Notes: a model not told the origin generated them from the sequence alone. DNA of 64,000 bases from JAXLYE01 sp046351595 (GCA_046351595.1 JAXLYE010000011.1:1-64000); one strand, 5' to 3'. Shown: positions 52,315 through 61,265, counted from the first letter of the stretch. Program-made: numbers and translations.

Positions 52315-52702
52315 TGATGTCCTTGTGCACCAGCTGCTTCTCGTGCAGCGCCTCGAGGATGCGGCACAGCTGGATTCCGATCGACAGGCACTCGTCGATC
52401 GTCAGCTGGCGGGCGCGCATCACGGTCTGGAGCGGCTGTCCCGGCAGCCGCTCCATCACCAGCGCCAGACCGCGACCGAGCTTCTCCAGCGCGTAGGCGC
52501 GCGCGACTCCCGGAATCTGGTTCTCGCTGAGCAGGCGGTACTCGTGCTGCAGCCGCGCGATCTCGCGGGAGGAAGGATACTCGCTGCGCGGGACCTTGAT
52601 GACGACGGAGGCCTGATCCGCGTCCCGGATCCCGCGGTACAGCTGCGTATTGGTGCCGTCGTGAAACTTCTCGAGGACGGAATAACCAGCCAGCCGGATC
52701 AT
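52306..52702 (-). pseudogene. Ser/Thr kinase N-lobe, upstream part of the interrupted kinase/AAA gene
   Basis: These 132 residues contain MIRLAGYSVLEKFHDGTNTQ, LYRGIRDADQASVVIKVPRS (VIK lysine), LALVMERLPGQPLQ and EALHEKQLVHKDIKPQ. This is the N-terminus of the kinase/AAA/GAF sensor family, and it breaks off inside the HKDIKPQN catalytic loop. The frame then continues as unrelated sequence. The continuation, QNVLLDPKTG, is at 43292 leftwards on the same strand. Without it there is no DFG motif, so no kinase activity. The ATG at 52702 has no clear ribosome-binding site. The flank 52703-52991 holds no gene. Confidence 0.75.
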
Positions 52703-52991
52703 TTGCTACTCAATCACAGCGATCGGAGGTCCGATCAAAAGGGGTTCCTTCCAGGGTATCACAGCGACTGGATCGACGTGCGGCTCACGCGATTCTGTAG
52801 TTTCCCGGATATCACAATGTGGCGCGCTGTACGGACTCACCTGGACTGTGGATTCGCGCTGTCCTTGTCCTACCCACGGAACTCCGGATACCAGACCTCC
52901 CATCCGACGGCGGATGCGGGAATCATTCCGAGCGCGCGGCGCGGCAGCGCCAGTCCCCGAAAAAGACTCCCGTTGCCGGTGCGGGCGTACC

Positions 52992-54083
52992 TCAGAAGTC
53001 GTCGACGTTCGACCGCCCGAGGCGCTGGAGCAGCTGCTGCTTCTGCGCCGCGGAAAGGGACAGGCGCGCGATGTTCGCACGCCGCAGGCGCGGCAAGGTG
53101 AACAGGGGCGCGATGTCGGTCACGCGGCTCTCATACAGGATCACCCACTCCAGCGCCGGGTGGCCGGCGAGGGGCTGCAGCTCGACGACGGCGGTATTGG
53201 CGACCGACAGCTCTTTCAGCCCGCGCAGCGCGGCGAGCGGTCCGAGGTCCACCGCCTGGGTGTGGTGGAGGCGCAGCCGCACAAGCCCGGTGAGCGCGCG
53301 CAGGGGAGCCAGGTCGCTCACGTCGGTAAACCCGACGTCGAGCTCGCGCAGGCCCGTGGCGTGGGCGAGCGCGGCGAGGCTGGACAGCTTCGACTGCGAC
53401 AGGTCCAGGCTCTCGAGCCGCGGGAGCCGGGCCAGGAAATCGAAGTCGGCGGCGGCGCTGGCCGAGAGGCTCAGGCGGCGTAGCTCGACGAGCCCGGCGA
53501 GCGCGGCGAGCTCGGTGGCGCGAAAGTGGCGCAGGTGCAGGCGCTCGAGGTGGCGGAGCGCGGCGATCGGCTCCGCCGACGTGAAGCGGAACTCGAGCTG
53601 ATCGCTGGACAGCTCGCGCAGCCGGCTGCAGGCCGCCAGCGCGCGCGCGCCGTCCTCGGTGAGCGGGCCCGAAACTCGCTCGAGCTGGCAGGGCACCGGC
53701 ACCGGCCCGCGCAGGGAGGCCGGCCAGCGCAGGGTGCGCAGCTGGCGGAACAGCGGCAGGAGCATCCCGCTGCCCGGCACGTCGCCCTGCCAGCCTGCGA
53801 GATCGAGGTAGCGGAGCCGCGGCAGGACGGACAGAGGCAGGTCGGGCGAAACCTCGCGGCCCCGGGTGGACAGCGCCAGGAGGCGGAGCCCGGGAAACGC
53901 CTCCAGCCGAGCCAGCGAGGCCTTGGCGGCGATGTCGACGGCCAGCCCGACGATGCGCGACCGTACCGTGTCGCTCGCCGAAAGCGCCGCGAGCTCGGCA
54001 TCGCCGTGGCAGGTCTCGCGGTGGGAGCCCTGAGGCAGGCAGCCCGCCACATACAGCCGCGGGGCGCGGAGCCGATGCCGCAC
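52992..54083 (-). CDS. Leucine-rich-repeat protein, probable frameshift at its N-terminus
   Basis: This 363-residue frame has seven or more LRR units of about 22 residues: LPRLRYLDLAGWQGD, LPRLESLDLSQSKLSSLAAL, ATGLRELDVGFTDVSDLAPL and LVRLRLHHTQAVDLGPLAAL. The frame opens with a GTG at 54083. A neighbouring frame just upstream encodes a good signal peptide, MARRSFTVLALSGLLCGIGS, from ATG 54127. A one-base change in the GC run near 54060 would join it to LYVAGCLPQGSHRETC. The protein was thus probably secreted. Whether the frameshift is real or a sequencing error is open. Confidence 0.68.
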   Translation of the reverse strand: MRHRLRAPRLYVAGCLPQGSHRETCHGDAELAALSASDTVRSRIVGLAVDIAAKASLARLEAFPGLRLLALSTRGREVSPDLPLSVLPRLRYLDLAGWQGDVPGSGMLLPLFRQLRTLRWPASLRGPVPVPCQLERVSGPLTEDGARALAACSRLRELSSDQLEFRFTSAEPIAALRHLERLHLRHFRATELAALAGLVELRRLSLSASAAADFDFLARLPRLESLDLSQSKLSSLAALAHATGLRELDVGFTDVSDLAPLRALTGLVRLRLHHTQAVDLGPLAALRGLKELSVANTAVVELQPLAGHPALEWVILYESRVTDIAPLFTLPRLRRANIARLSLSAAQKQQLLQRLGRSNVDDF

Positions 54084-54215
54084 AGAAGTCCGCTGAGCGC
54101 GAGAACCGTGAACGAACGACGAGCCATCGAGATCATCGGTGCGACTGTGCCACGCCTCGGCACCGTCGGGGGCAGCCGGCGAAGTGCCGCGGAATCGGCT
54201 CCGGCGCGCGCGTCT

Positions 54216-54644
54216 CTAGTCAGGCAGCTCGACCAGTCCCGCTGGCGAGAGGCGCCAGAACGGGTTGTGGGCGACCTCCCAGGGGTGGCCGTCCGGGTCC
54301 GCGAAGTAGCCGGAGTAGCCGCCCCAGAAGACCTTCTGCGCGGGCTTGAGGATGCGCGCCCCGGCCTGCTGCGCGCGCGCCAGGAACGCGTCGACCTCGG
54401 CCGGAGATCCGAGGTTGCGCGCGAGCGTGACGCCGCCGAAGCCGCTGCCTTCGGCGGGCAGGCAGGCGTCCTCGGCCAGCGCGGCGCGCGAGTACAGCGC
54501 CAGCACGATGCCGGCGGTCTTCAGAAAGACGATGTGCTCGTTGCCGCTGCTCGATGCGACGAAGCCGAGGCCGTCGCAGTAGAAGGCGCGCGCCCGCACG
54601 AGGTCGGCGACGCCGAGGGTGATGACAGTGGGGGATGGGATCAT
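54216..54644 (-). CDS. VOC (glyoxalase-fold) protein
   Basis: This 142-residue cytoplasmic protein has one VOC module pair: VITLGVADLVRARAFYCDGL, NEHIVFLKTAGIVLALYSR, then NLGSPAEVDAFLARAQQAGA and GYFADPDGHPWEVAHNP. The His/Glu pattern of metal-binding members is partly present (HPWEV). It may bind a small electrophile or an antibiotic; no specific substrate can be named. It is a single gene, divergent from the secreted protein at 54776. Confidence 0.85.
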   Translation of the reverse strand: MIPSPTVITLGVADLVRARAFYCDGLGFVASSSGNEHIVFLKTAGIVLALYSRAALAEDACLPAEGSGFGGVTLARNLGSPAEVDAFLARAQQAGARILKPAQKVFWGGYSGYFADPDGHPWEVAHNPFWRLSPAGLVELPD

Positions 54645-54775
54645 GCGGCGCAGTCTAACGCAGCCGCCGCGAGCGCGGGGCTGCGGCAGAGGATACGGCG
54701 GCGAACGGGGCGCAGCCGAGCAGCGGCTTCCCCGAACCGGAGCCCATCTGCCATGATCAGCGCAGAGGTGCCGAA

Positions 54776-55231
54776 ATGAAGCCCCGGATCACGCTGCTCG
54801 CGGGAGTGCTGATCGCGCTCGCGCCGGCTCCCTTGTCTCGCGGTGGCGGCAGGCCGCCCTCGACGCAGCCCGCCTGTCCGCTGCGCTGTCCGGCCGGATA
54901 CACGGTCGTCGCCTACTCCTGGACGCTGCAGCCCGAGCGCACGACGTACGACGAGCAGGGCAAGGCGCAGGTGCCGCCCGACGGGGTCTGGGACGTGACC
55001 TGCGCGCTGCGCTGCGAGCAGCACGCCGCCAATGAAGAGACGAAGTACTGGAAGGACAGCAAGCCGCTGTGCCGCTCAGGCGGCGAGCCCGCTCCCTACA
55101 GCGGTCCGTGGCGCATCACCGGCCCGTTCACGCGGGTCTGCGACGCGCGCGAGAGCAACGGCTGCGGCATGCACTGCTACGTGGTGCGGACTCCCAAGCC
55201 AGGACGAAACAAGAAGCCGGCCCGACGCTGA
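54776..55231 (+). CDS. Secreted Cys-rich hypothetical protein
   Basis: This 151-residue protein has a signal peptide (MKPRITLLAGVLIALAPAPL). The mature part contains eight Cys in short spacing (ACPLRCPAGYTVV, VTCALRCEQH, LCRSGGE, RVCDARESNGCGMHCYVV) and several aromatic residues. This suggests a disulfide-bonded extracellular domain. It has no known motif. The basic end KPGRNKKPARR follows the last Cys. It is a single gene; 55232-55367 holds no feature. Confidence 0.6.
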   Translation: MKPRITLLAGVLIALAPAPLSRGGGRPPSTQPACPLRCPAGYTVVAYSWTLQPERTTYDEQGKAQVPPDGVWDVTCALRCEQHAANEETKYWKDSKPLCRSGGEPAPYSGPWRITGPFTRVCDARESNGCGMHCYVVRTPKPGRNKKPARR

Positions 55232-55367
55232 CGCGGCTCCCGAGGTACGCCTGCATACGGAGAGGCGCGGTGGATGCGGGGCAGGATCCGGCCCGCCCTG
55301 GCCCATGCGCGAGCGCGGGTCTTCCTGATCGCGAGCCGACCTTACGTTCACAGACGCTGCGCGCGGC

Positions 55368-55748
55368 TCAGTGCGGGTTCTGCGGCAGCCCGTCCGCGAG
55401 CTCGTAGTAGTCGCCCTTGTCGGCCACGTGGATGTGGATCCGCAGCCGCGTGTCCGTGGGCTTGTCGAAGGCGCCCATGGCGACCGCGATCGTGTCGCGG
55501 CGGATGGGATCCCAGAACAGCGCCGAGCCGCAGGTCGCGCAGAACCCGCGGCGCACCTTCTCGGACGAGCGGAACCACGTCACGTGCTCGGCGCCGTGGA
55601 TCGTCACCGACGAGCGCGGGACGTCGGTGGAGGCCCAGAAGTGGCCCGACACCTTGCGGCACATGGCGCAGTGGCAGGCGTCCGGCGGCGCCAGCTCGCC
55701 GCTGACCTCGAAGCGTACGGCGCCGCAGAGGCAGGATCCCTTGTGCAT
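55368..55748 (-). CDS. GFA family (CENP-V/GFA domain) protein
   Basis: This 126-residue zinc protein contains HKGSCLCGAVRFEVSG (CxC pair), ACHCAMCRK (CxxC) and GFCATCGSALFW (CxxC). These are the zinc sites of the glutathione-dependent formaldehyde-activating fold. The start ATG at 55748 has AAGGAG seven bases upstream; a longer frame to 55835 is not supported. Family members bind glutathione adducts, but most have no proven activity. Confidence 0.87.
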   Translation of the reverse strand: MHKGSCLCGAVRFEVSGELAPPDACHCAMCRKVSGHFWASTDVPRSSVTIHGAEHVTWFRSSEKVRRGFCATCGSALFWDPIRRDTIAVAMGAFDKPTDTRLRIHIHVADKGDYYELADGLPQNPH

Positions 55749-56125
55749 GACAGCTCCTTTTTGGAAAGAAGTTTGCTCGAGAGTCAGGGGCGCGTCGGCA
55801 GCACCGTGACCGCGCCCGGCGTCGCGACGCACCACAGCTTGGCCAGCCAGAGGAGGAGCGCGGCTCTGGGTCTGGCTCGCGCGGTCCGCATCCGGGACAG
55901 GCTATCACCACCGCGTCGCCGCATACCGGACTTTGTCGCTCCGTCTCTGTCGAGAGTCCGCGGGCACGGCGGACTCCGCGGATCAAAGAAGCTCCGCAGG
56001 CTCCCGCGTCTCCGGCGGCAGCGCGGCGGTGCTAGGCCGGGACGCTCGCTTGACCTATGATGTACCCGGCCCTCACCAGGCCCCGCTCCTTTACAGCACC
56101 CATAGCCTATGTTTCGGGAGTCCTC

Positions 56126-58021
56126 ATGGCCAAGAGCCGGCCTTCCTTCCTCCTGTACCCGACTTTCTGCTTCCTTGCGTTCTGCTTCCTCTCGATCGCC
56201 ACGGCCTCCTCCGCACGCGCGCAGCAGCTCGAGATCCACTACATCAACGTCGGCTGGGGCAGCGCGGTGCTGGTCAAGGGACCCGACGGGACCACGGTCT
56301 TGCTGGAGGCCGGAGACGACGGCCGGGGAGCGTCCGCGGTCGTACCCTACCTGAAGTCGATCGGAGTCCGGCCAGCGGACGGAATCGACTACGTAATCGG
56401 CGGGCACCAGCACTGTGATCACATCGGCGGTCTGGACGAGGTGCTGGCGGCCGGCTACGACGTGACGGGAAAGAGCTACTACAACGGCTCGCCGACGAGC
56501 TCGGGCTGCGTCTCGGACTGGAACGCGGCGGCGGCGCGCACCACGGCCGGTGCTCCGGTCGTGCCGGCGGTCGGCAGCCAGATCCCGCTCGGCGGCGGCG
56601 CCAGGCTGACCTTCCTCGCCGTGAACGGCAGCATCATCGGCGGCGGCAAGGTGGCGGTGGCCAACGAGAACGACCGCTCGATCGCGATCCTCGTCCAGCA
56701 CGGCGGCTTCGACTACCTGTGGGCTAGCGACCTGGGAGGCGGCAACGTCGACGAGGCGTGCACCGGGCGCTACACACCGACGCAGGTCGACGTCGAGACC
56801 GCGGTCATCACCGCCATCTCTCCCGGCGGCGCATCCCCGCTGATCACAGCCGGCGGCATCGACGTCCTGAACGTGAACCACCACGGCAGCGAGAGCAGCA
56901 CCAACAAGAACTGGATGAACTACGCGCAGCCCGCGGTCGCGCTGATCGCCACCGGCGGCGGCCAGGACACGGACTGGAACTTCCCGCGCCGCGACGTCGT
57001 GGACGGTGTGCTGCGCGCCGGCGCGTCCGCGTGCATCACGGCGGCGCCCGCGCTGGTGCTGCAGACCGAGGACGGTGATCCCGCGGGCGCGCAGACCAGC
57101 TTCACCGGCTACAGCGTCGGCAACATCAAGGTCCTGACCGACGGAGTCCACGACTTCACGGTGTCGGCCGACGGGCAGGTCAGCCAGGGCGCCAGCGAGG
57201 TCACGCTCGCGGGGCTGCCAAAGACGCTGGCGCTCGATGACGCCACCGGGCGAGACGTGACGCCGCCGCGCGTGTCGATCACGGCGCCGGCCGGCGGCGC
57301 GACGGTCGCCGGCACGGTCGCGGTCACGGCGACGGCCACCGACGACGTGCGCGTCAGCTACGTCGAGTTCTACCTGGACGGCGCGCTCAAGGCCACGGAC
57401 AGCAGCGCCGCCTACGCCTGGAGCTTCGACACCCGCTCGGTCGGCAACGGCAGCCACACGTTGAAGGCGCTCGCCTACGACGCGGCGGGCAACCGCGGGA
57501 CCTCGACCCTGATCACGGTCACGGTCCAAAACCCCGTCGGCACCAACGTATCGGGCTGGAAGGTGGCGCAGATGAACAGCAGCTACAGCTACGTCCTGCC
57601 GACGGGGACCGTGATCCCGCCGCGGGGGTACCTGATCATCGCGCGCAACGCCACCCGGGCCGCGTTCCAGAGCTTCTGGAAGGTGTCGCTGGGACCGGAC
57701 GTCGTATTCCTGAACGCGGCGAGCGCGCTGCCCGTCCTGAACGGCGACGAGAGCTACGCCCTGTACACGGCGGGCGGCACGCTCGTGGACGGCCGCACCA
57801 CGGACATGCCGGCCGGCGGCGGCAAGACACTGCAGCGCAAGGGCCCCTGCCTGGCCCCGGGAGCGAGCGGCAGCTGGAGCGTCCAGCCCGTGGCCGCCGC
57901 GACCCCGGGCAGCGGCGCCGGCAGCAGCTGCGGCAAGGGGGTCGTCATCAACGAGTTCGCCGATCCGCCCGCGACCGGCGACTACGTCTTTGAGTTCATC
58001 GAGATCTACAACGACAAGTAG
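56126..58021 (+). CDS. Secreted ComEC-like metallo-beta-lactamase with Ig-like and lamin-tail domains
   Basis: This 631-residue protein has a signal peptide ending near ASSARAQQ. A metallo-beta-lactamase domain follows (about 35-330) with HQHCDH at 94-99 and VNHHGSESS, as in the ComEC/Rec2 nuclease-type group: IHYINVGWGSAVLV and the final LIATGGGQDT. An Ig-like domain (about 390-475; PPRVSITAPAGGATVAGTVA) and a lamin-tail domain (about 480-600) come next. The last residues EFIEIYNDK look like the beginning of a further lamin-tail repeat. It may act on extracellular DNA. GGGAG precedes ATG 56126. Confidence 0.82.
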   Translation: MAKSRPSFLLYPTFCFLAFCFLSIATASSARAQQLEIHYINVGWGSAVLVKGPDGTTVLLEAGDDGRGASAVVPYLKSIGVRPADGIDYVIGGHQHCDHIGGLDEVLAAGYDVTGKSYYNGSPTSSGCVSDWNAAAARTTAGAPVVPAVGSQIPLGGGARLTFLAVNGSIIGGGKVAVANENDRSIAILVQHGGFDYLWASDLGGGNVDEACTGRYTPTQVDVETAVITAISPGGASPLITAGGIDVLNVNHHGSESSTNKNWMNYAQPAVALIATGGGQDTDWNFPRRDVVDGVLRAGASACITAAPALVLQTEDGDPAGAQTSFTGYSVGNIKVLTDGVHDFTVSADGQVSQGASEVTLAGLPKTLALDDATGRDVTPPRVSITAPAGGATVAGTVAVTATATDDVRVSYVEFYLDGALKATDSSAAYAWSFDTRSVGNGSHTLKALAYDAAGNRGTSTLITVTVQNPVGTNVSGWKVAQMNSSYSYVLPTGTVIPPRGYLIIARNATRAAFQSFWKVSLGPDVVFLNAASALPVLNGDESYALYTAGGTLVDGRTTDMPAGGGKTLQRKGPCLAPGASGSWSVQPVAAATPGSGAGSSCGKGVVINEFADPPATGDYVFEFIEIYNDK

Positions 58022-58079
58022 CGTCCCGGCGCCCTGCCCTGCCCGGGTGTGCTTTGGCAGCGACGGGCGAGCGGCGGGA

Positions 58080-58628
58080 TCAGCGGCGGACCTGCGTGAA
58101 GATGTAGTCGCGCGGCGCGCCGCGGTGGCAGTTGGCGCACAGGGCGACGCCGGCGCCGTTCGCATAGGTCGTGGTGCCGACGCGCTCGTACCAGAACCAG
58201 GCGCCGTCGGTGGCGCCGGCCTGGGTGCGGACGCCGACGGCGTAGCCGGTGATCCGGCCGCTGCCGTCGTACAGCTCCTTGACCGAGGCGGATCCGACCG
58301 GGAACTCGCCGCTCGCGGAGCCGCTCAGCAGCTCGTTCGAGCAGATCCGGTTGGCCACGTGCGCGGAGCCCGAGCGCGCCGGGTGCGGATCCTTCTCGCA
58401 CGCCCACTGCTTGTACGCTCCGGTCGCCAGCCACTGCTCCAGCTCGGCCGCGGACCCGATCGGCGGGAGCTGCGAGCCGGCGGGCGCCGCGTCGGCGCCT
58501 GCGTCCCGTGCGGTCGCGGCGAGGTCGCCGGCAGTCCCCTGATCCGCAAGGCTGGGGTCCTGTCCAGGGGGCCCGTCGCAGGCCAGCGAAAACAGCAGCG
58601 GAACCAGCGGGATCAAGTGCCTCGACAT
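58080..58628 (-). CDS. Cytochrome P460-like c-type lipoprotein
   Basis: This 182-residue protein has a lipoprotein signal (LVPLLFSLACDGPP, Cys17) and an Asp/Ala linker. A domain with FPVGSASVKELYDGSGRITG, ATDGAWFWYER and the haem c site CANCH (near residue 168) follows. This arrangement fits the cytochrome P460 family of periplasmic haem proteins involved in nitrogen-oxide or peroxide chemistry. It lies 58 bp after the convergent metallo-beta-lactamase gene. Confidence 0.72.
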   Translation of the reverse strand: MSRHLIPLVPLLFSLACDGPPGQDPSLADQGTAGDLAATARDAGADAAPAGSQLPPIGSAAELEQWLATGAYKQWACEKDPHPARSGSAHVANRICSNELLSGSASGEFPVGSASVKELYDGSGRITGYAVGVRTQAGATDGAWFWYERVGTTTYANGAGVALCANCHRGAPRDYIFTQVRR

Positions 58629-58724
58629 ACGGCGGTGCTCCTTTCAGACGACACAGGCAGGTGGCTGTCTGCGGTCTGATGCGTCGCGCGCGGCCGAGGT
58701 TACAAAAGAGACTCCAAAAAAATT

Positions 58725-58798
58725 CGTTCCCAGCGGAACGATTGCCCTCGTTCGGAATATTTCACTCTCTGTGAAATAAGTTGGGATTCTCGGGAATC
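58725..58798. repeat. Cluster of three perfect inverted repeats at the right insert end
   Basis: CGTTCC-cagc-GGAACG (58725-58740), ATTTCAC-tctct-GTGAAAT (58759-58777) and GATTC-tcgg-GAATC (58785-58798) follow one another in an AT-rich stretch of about 100 bp. CGCTTAAT (58798-58805) and the GTCC boundary (58816) come next. Repeated dyads beside a putative junction could be recombinase or regulator sites, or RNA stems. No enzyme gene lies nearby. Confidence 0.55.
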
Positions 58799-58809
58799 GC
58801 TTAATTGGC

Positions 58810-59442
58810 TCAGGCGTCCGCGCTCGCGATCATATAAGGCCCGCCGGCCCCGCTGTAGGCGACGTCCGTGGTGCCGCTGAAGGTGCCGTCGCCAGCGCCG
58901 GTGCGGATGCTGACGCTCGACGCCGTCTCGTTGGCGGTGGCCAGGTCGAGCTTGGAGTCGCCGTTCCAGTCGCCGAGCACCACCGAGCGCGTCCCGAACG
59001 GCGTCTGCAGCCGCGCCATGGCCTGGAAGCTGATCATGCTCAGGTAGTACGAGAAGGCCTGCGGCAGCGTCGTGACCTGCCCCTCCTGCGTGACCACGAT
59101 GTCGACCTTGCCGGACTTGCCCAGGGCGGCCGGCGACTGGCACGTGATCTGGGTCGGAGCGATGACCGTGACCTGGTTGCAGGGCAGTCCGCCGACCGTG
59201 ACCGCGGCGCCGCTGCGGAAGTTGTCGCCGGTGAGGGTCAAGAGCGTCATGCCCTTGGTCGGTCCGGACGCCGGCGCGACGGACGTCAGCGTCGGGCCCG
59301 GGGCCATCGCCATGTCGCTGCCGGGGCCCGGTCCGGTGTTCGGGTTCGAGCCGGTGCAGGCAAGGCCCAAGGTCGCAAGCCCCGCGAGCCCGGCGATGAC
59401 ATAGCGCCTGTGCGTGAGCAGAGTGTCCCTGGTCTTCATCAT
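58810..59442 (-). pseudogene. IPT/TIG-FG-GAP lipoprotein, upstream part of an interrupted gene
   Basis: These 210 residues begin with a lipoprotein signal (VIAGLAGLATLGLACTGS). An IPT/TIG domain (PTLTSVAPASGPTKGMTLLT, PTQITCQSPAALG) and one FG-GAP repeat (SVVLGDWNGDSKLDLATAN) follow. The gene ends abruptly at PYMIASADA, exactly where the next repeat should begin with ADxNGDG. GGAGGGG before the double ATG supports the start. The fragment at 1-161 begins with DINGDG in the same frame, so the two would join as IASAD-INGDGLLDLI. The remaining piece may still be exported but has an incomplete propeller. Confidence 0.7.
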
Positions 59443-59618
59443 TCCCCTCCGTTAAGACAGTCGGATCCGCCGCGTCGAGGGCGGCAGGGTCTGATCGTAG
59501 CGCATCAGCGACCTCACCGGAGGCTCCTGTAGACAAGGTGCCGCCCTCATGACGACCTGCAGCGGACGCGCGCAGCGGCCGCGGACGGAGGGCCGCGAAC
59601 AGACTCCCAGAGTCCGCG

Positions 59619-60761
59619 CTACAGCCGCAGCTCGAACGCGGAGCTTATGACGAGCTGGCCGTTGATGCGGATGTCGACCGCGTGGCGGCCGGCGTAGTAG
59701 CTCCGCGTCGTCACCTTGCGCATCGAGTGGCGGCGCTGCAGCGTCGTCGACTGCCCGACGCCGAGCGTGACCTTCCAGCCCTTGTACACCTTGGGCGGTC
59801 GCACGCCGCGCGCCCCGGGGTGATGGATCGCATAATCAATCACCAGCTGCTGCGGCGCCGCCGCCTGCGAGCGCAGCACCAAGGTGAGCGTGACCTCCTC
59901 GCCCAAAAGCAGCTGCTGCGGATCCACGCCCAGGTGCGCGCTGCCCGCGAACGCCTGGCCCGCGCCAAACAGGGTCAGCACGCGCGGGTGCCCGGCCTTG
60001 ATCAGCGTGCGGCTGGCGTGCCGCAGCAGCGCCGCGCGCTCCGGCGGGGCGTCGGGAAGGAAGCGCTCGAGCCAGTCGGCGACGTACTCGGGGTGATCCT
60101 TGGCGATGTCGTTCAGGTGGTTGGCGACGCTGCGCCGCACGTACTCGCTCGGGTCGTCCTGCAGCGCCAAGAGCAGCGGCCGCGTCGGCGACGGGTCCGC
60201 GATGAGTGCGCCGAGGCGCTGCCCCCACGGCAGGCGCGGCCGGCTGCCCTCGCTGACCAGGCGCCGCACGTGCGCGCTGGGATCACGCGTCCAGCCGAGC
60301 AGCGTCGCGAGGGTGAGCTCCGGGTGGTGAACGAGGAACGGGCGGATCGCAAACTCGGCGCTGAAGCGCTGCGTCAGCGCGTGCAGCGCCTGGAGCGCGC
60401 GCTCGGGATGGCGCAGGCCGCTGCGCGCCACCAGCTCGCCCAGGGGCCAGACGATCCAGCCCGCGAGGCCCGCGTCGCTCGGGCGCAGGCTCGCGAGCTC
60501 CTCGGTCGCGGCCTCGGGGTCGGGCGCCGGCGCCAGCGCCGCCTCGATCACGTCGGCGGCAGCGGCAAAGTCGGCGGGCAGCGACGCGGCCAGCGCGTCG
60601 GCGACGTGCATCGCCCGCGCCTTGAGCTCGAGCGCGCCCAGCCCGGTCCGCGCCTGCGCCTCGAAGCGCGCGCGCGGGAAGGGCGGCCAAGCGCGCTGCA
60701 GGTGACGCCCGCAGGTGCGGATCAGCTCGTCATTGATCAGGTTCTTGAAGGGCTCGGCCAT
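59619..60761 (-). CDS. AlkC/AlkD-like DNA alkylation repair HEAT protein
   Basis: This 380-residue helical-repeat protein is of the AlkC/AlkD DNA glycosylase group: MAEPFKNLINDELIRTCGRH, RPFLVHHPELTLATLLGWTR, EYVRRSVANHLNDIAKDHPE and LLRHASRTLIKAGHPRVLTL. The C-terminal 100 residues form a beta domain (VTLTLVLRSQAAAPQQLVID, RRHSMRKVTTRSYYAGRHAV). This extra Ig-like end is found in AlkC-type members. It would excise alkylated bases. It is a single gene beside the peroxide-defence group. Confidence 0.83.
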   Translation of the reverse strand: MAEPFKNLINDELIRTCGRHLQRAWPPFPRARFEAQARTGLGALELKARAMHVADALAASLPADFAAAADVIEAALAPAPDPEAATEELASLRPSDAGLAGWIVWPLGELVARSGLRHPERALQALHALTQRFSAEFAIRPFLVHHPELTLATLLGWTRDPSAHVRRLVSEGSRPRLPWGQRLGALIADPSPTRPLLLALQDDPSEYVRRSVANHLNDIAKDHPEYVADWLERFLPDAPPERAALLRHASRTLIKAGHPRVLTLFGAGQAFAGSAHLGVDPQQLLLGEEVTLTLVLRSQAAAPQQLVIDYAIHHPGARGVRPPKVYKGWKVTLGVGQSTTLQRRHSMRKVTTRSYYAGRHAVDIRINGQLVISSAFELRL

Positions 60762-60827
60762 GGTCGCGCAACGTAGCGCAACTCGCCGACACCAAACACC
60801 TGAGGTCGCGGTCGCGCGCGGCGCCGC

Positions 60828-61265
60828 TCACTGGCAGCGCGGGCAGCGGCCGATCAGCCACACCTCCGAGCGCGAGACGCGCCCGCGCAGCTCCGGGTCG
60901 CGCACCGTCACCTCGGCGGCGCCGTGCTCGATGTCCGCGATGTGGCCGCAGCCCTCGCAGGTCATGTGGTGGTGCGGGCCGGTGCGCAGATCCCAGCGCA
61001 CCTCGCCGTCGGGCGCGCGCACCGCGTGGACGATGCCCAGGTCCGCGAACAGAGCCAGGTTGTTGTAGACGGTGGCCAGGCTGGCGCTGCCGCTCTTGCC
61101 GATCGAGCCGGCGATCTGCGCGGTCGTCGGGTGCTCGCGGTGGCGCAGCAGGCAGCGCAGGATCGCGCGGCGCTGCACCGTCACGAACTGCCCGGCCTCG
61201 CGCAGGCGCAGCTCGTAGCTGGCCAGGGAGTCACCGCGCTCGGCTTCGCTGTGCTTCTGGCTCAT
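60828..61265 (-). CDS. perR: Fur-family regulator, PerR-like
   Basis: This 145-residue protein has an N-terminal winged helix (QFVTVQRRAILRCLLRHREH, SLATVYNNLALFADLGIV), the metal site motif HHHMTCEGCGHI and the second Cys pair CPRC at the very end. Structural zinc and a sensing metal site are thus present. The start ATG at 61265 follows a GGCAGGGG run; an ATG eight codons earlier is also possible. Its neighbours, AhpD-like and peroxiredoxin genes, point to peroxide sensing. Assignment to PerR rather than Fur is inferred from context. Confidence 0.75.
   Translation of the reverse strand: MSQKHSEAERGDSLASYELRLREAGQFVTVQRRAILRCLLRHREHPTTAQIAGSIGKSGSASLATVYNNLALFADLGIVHAVRAPDGEVRWDLRTGPHHHMTCEGCGHIADIEHGAAEVTVRDPELRGRVSRSEVWLIGRCPRCQ

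Noticed and set aside
162..52324. AAGGACATCAA shared by the FG-GAP left fragment and the kinase N-lobe break
   Set aside because: Both encode K-D-I-(N/K) at conserved motifs and the flanks differ, so it does not by itself show recombination between the two genes.
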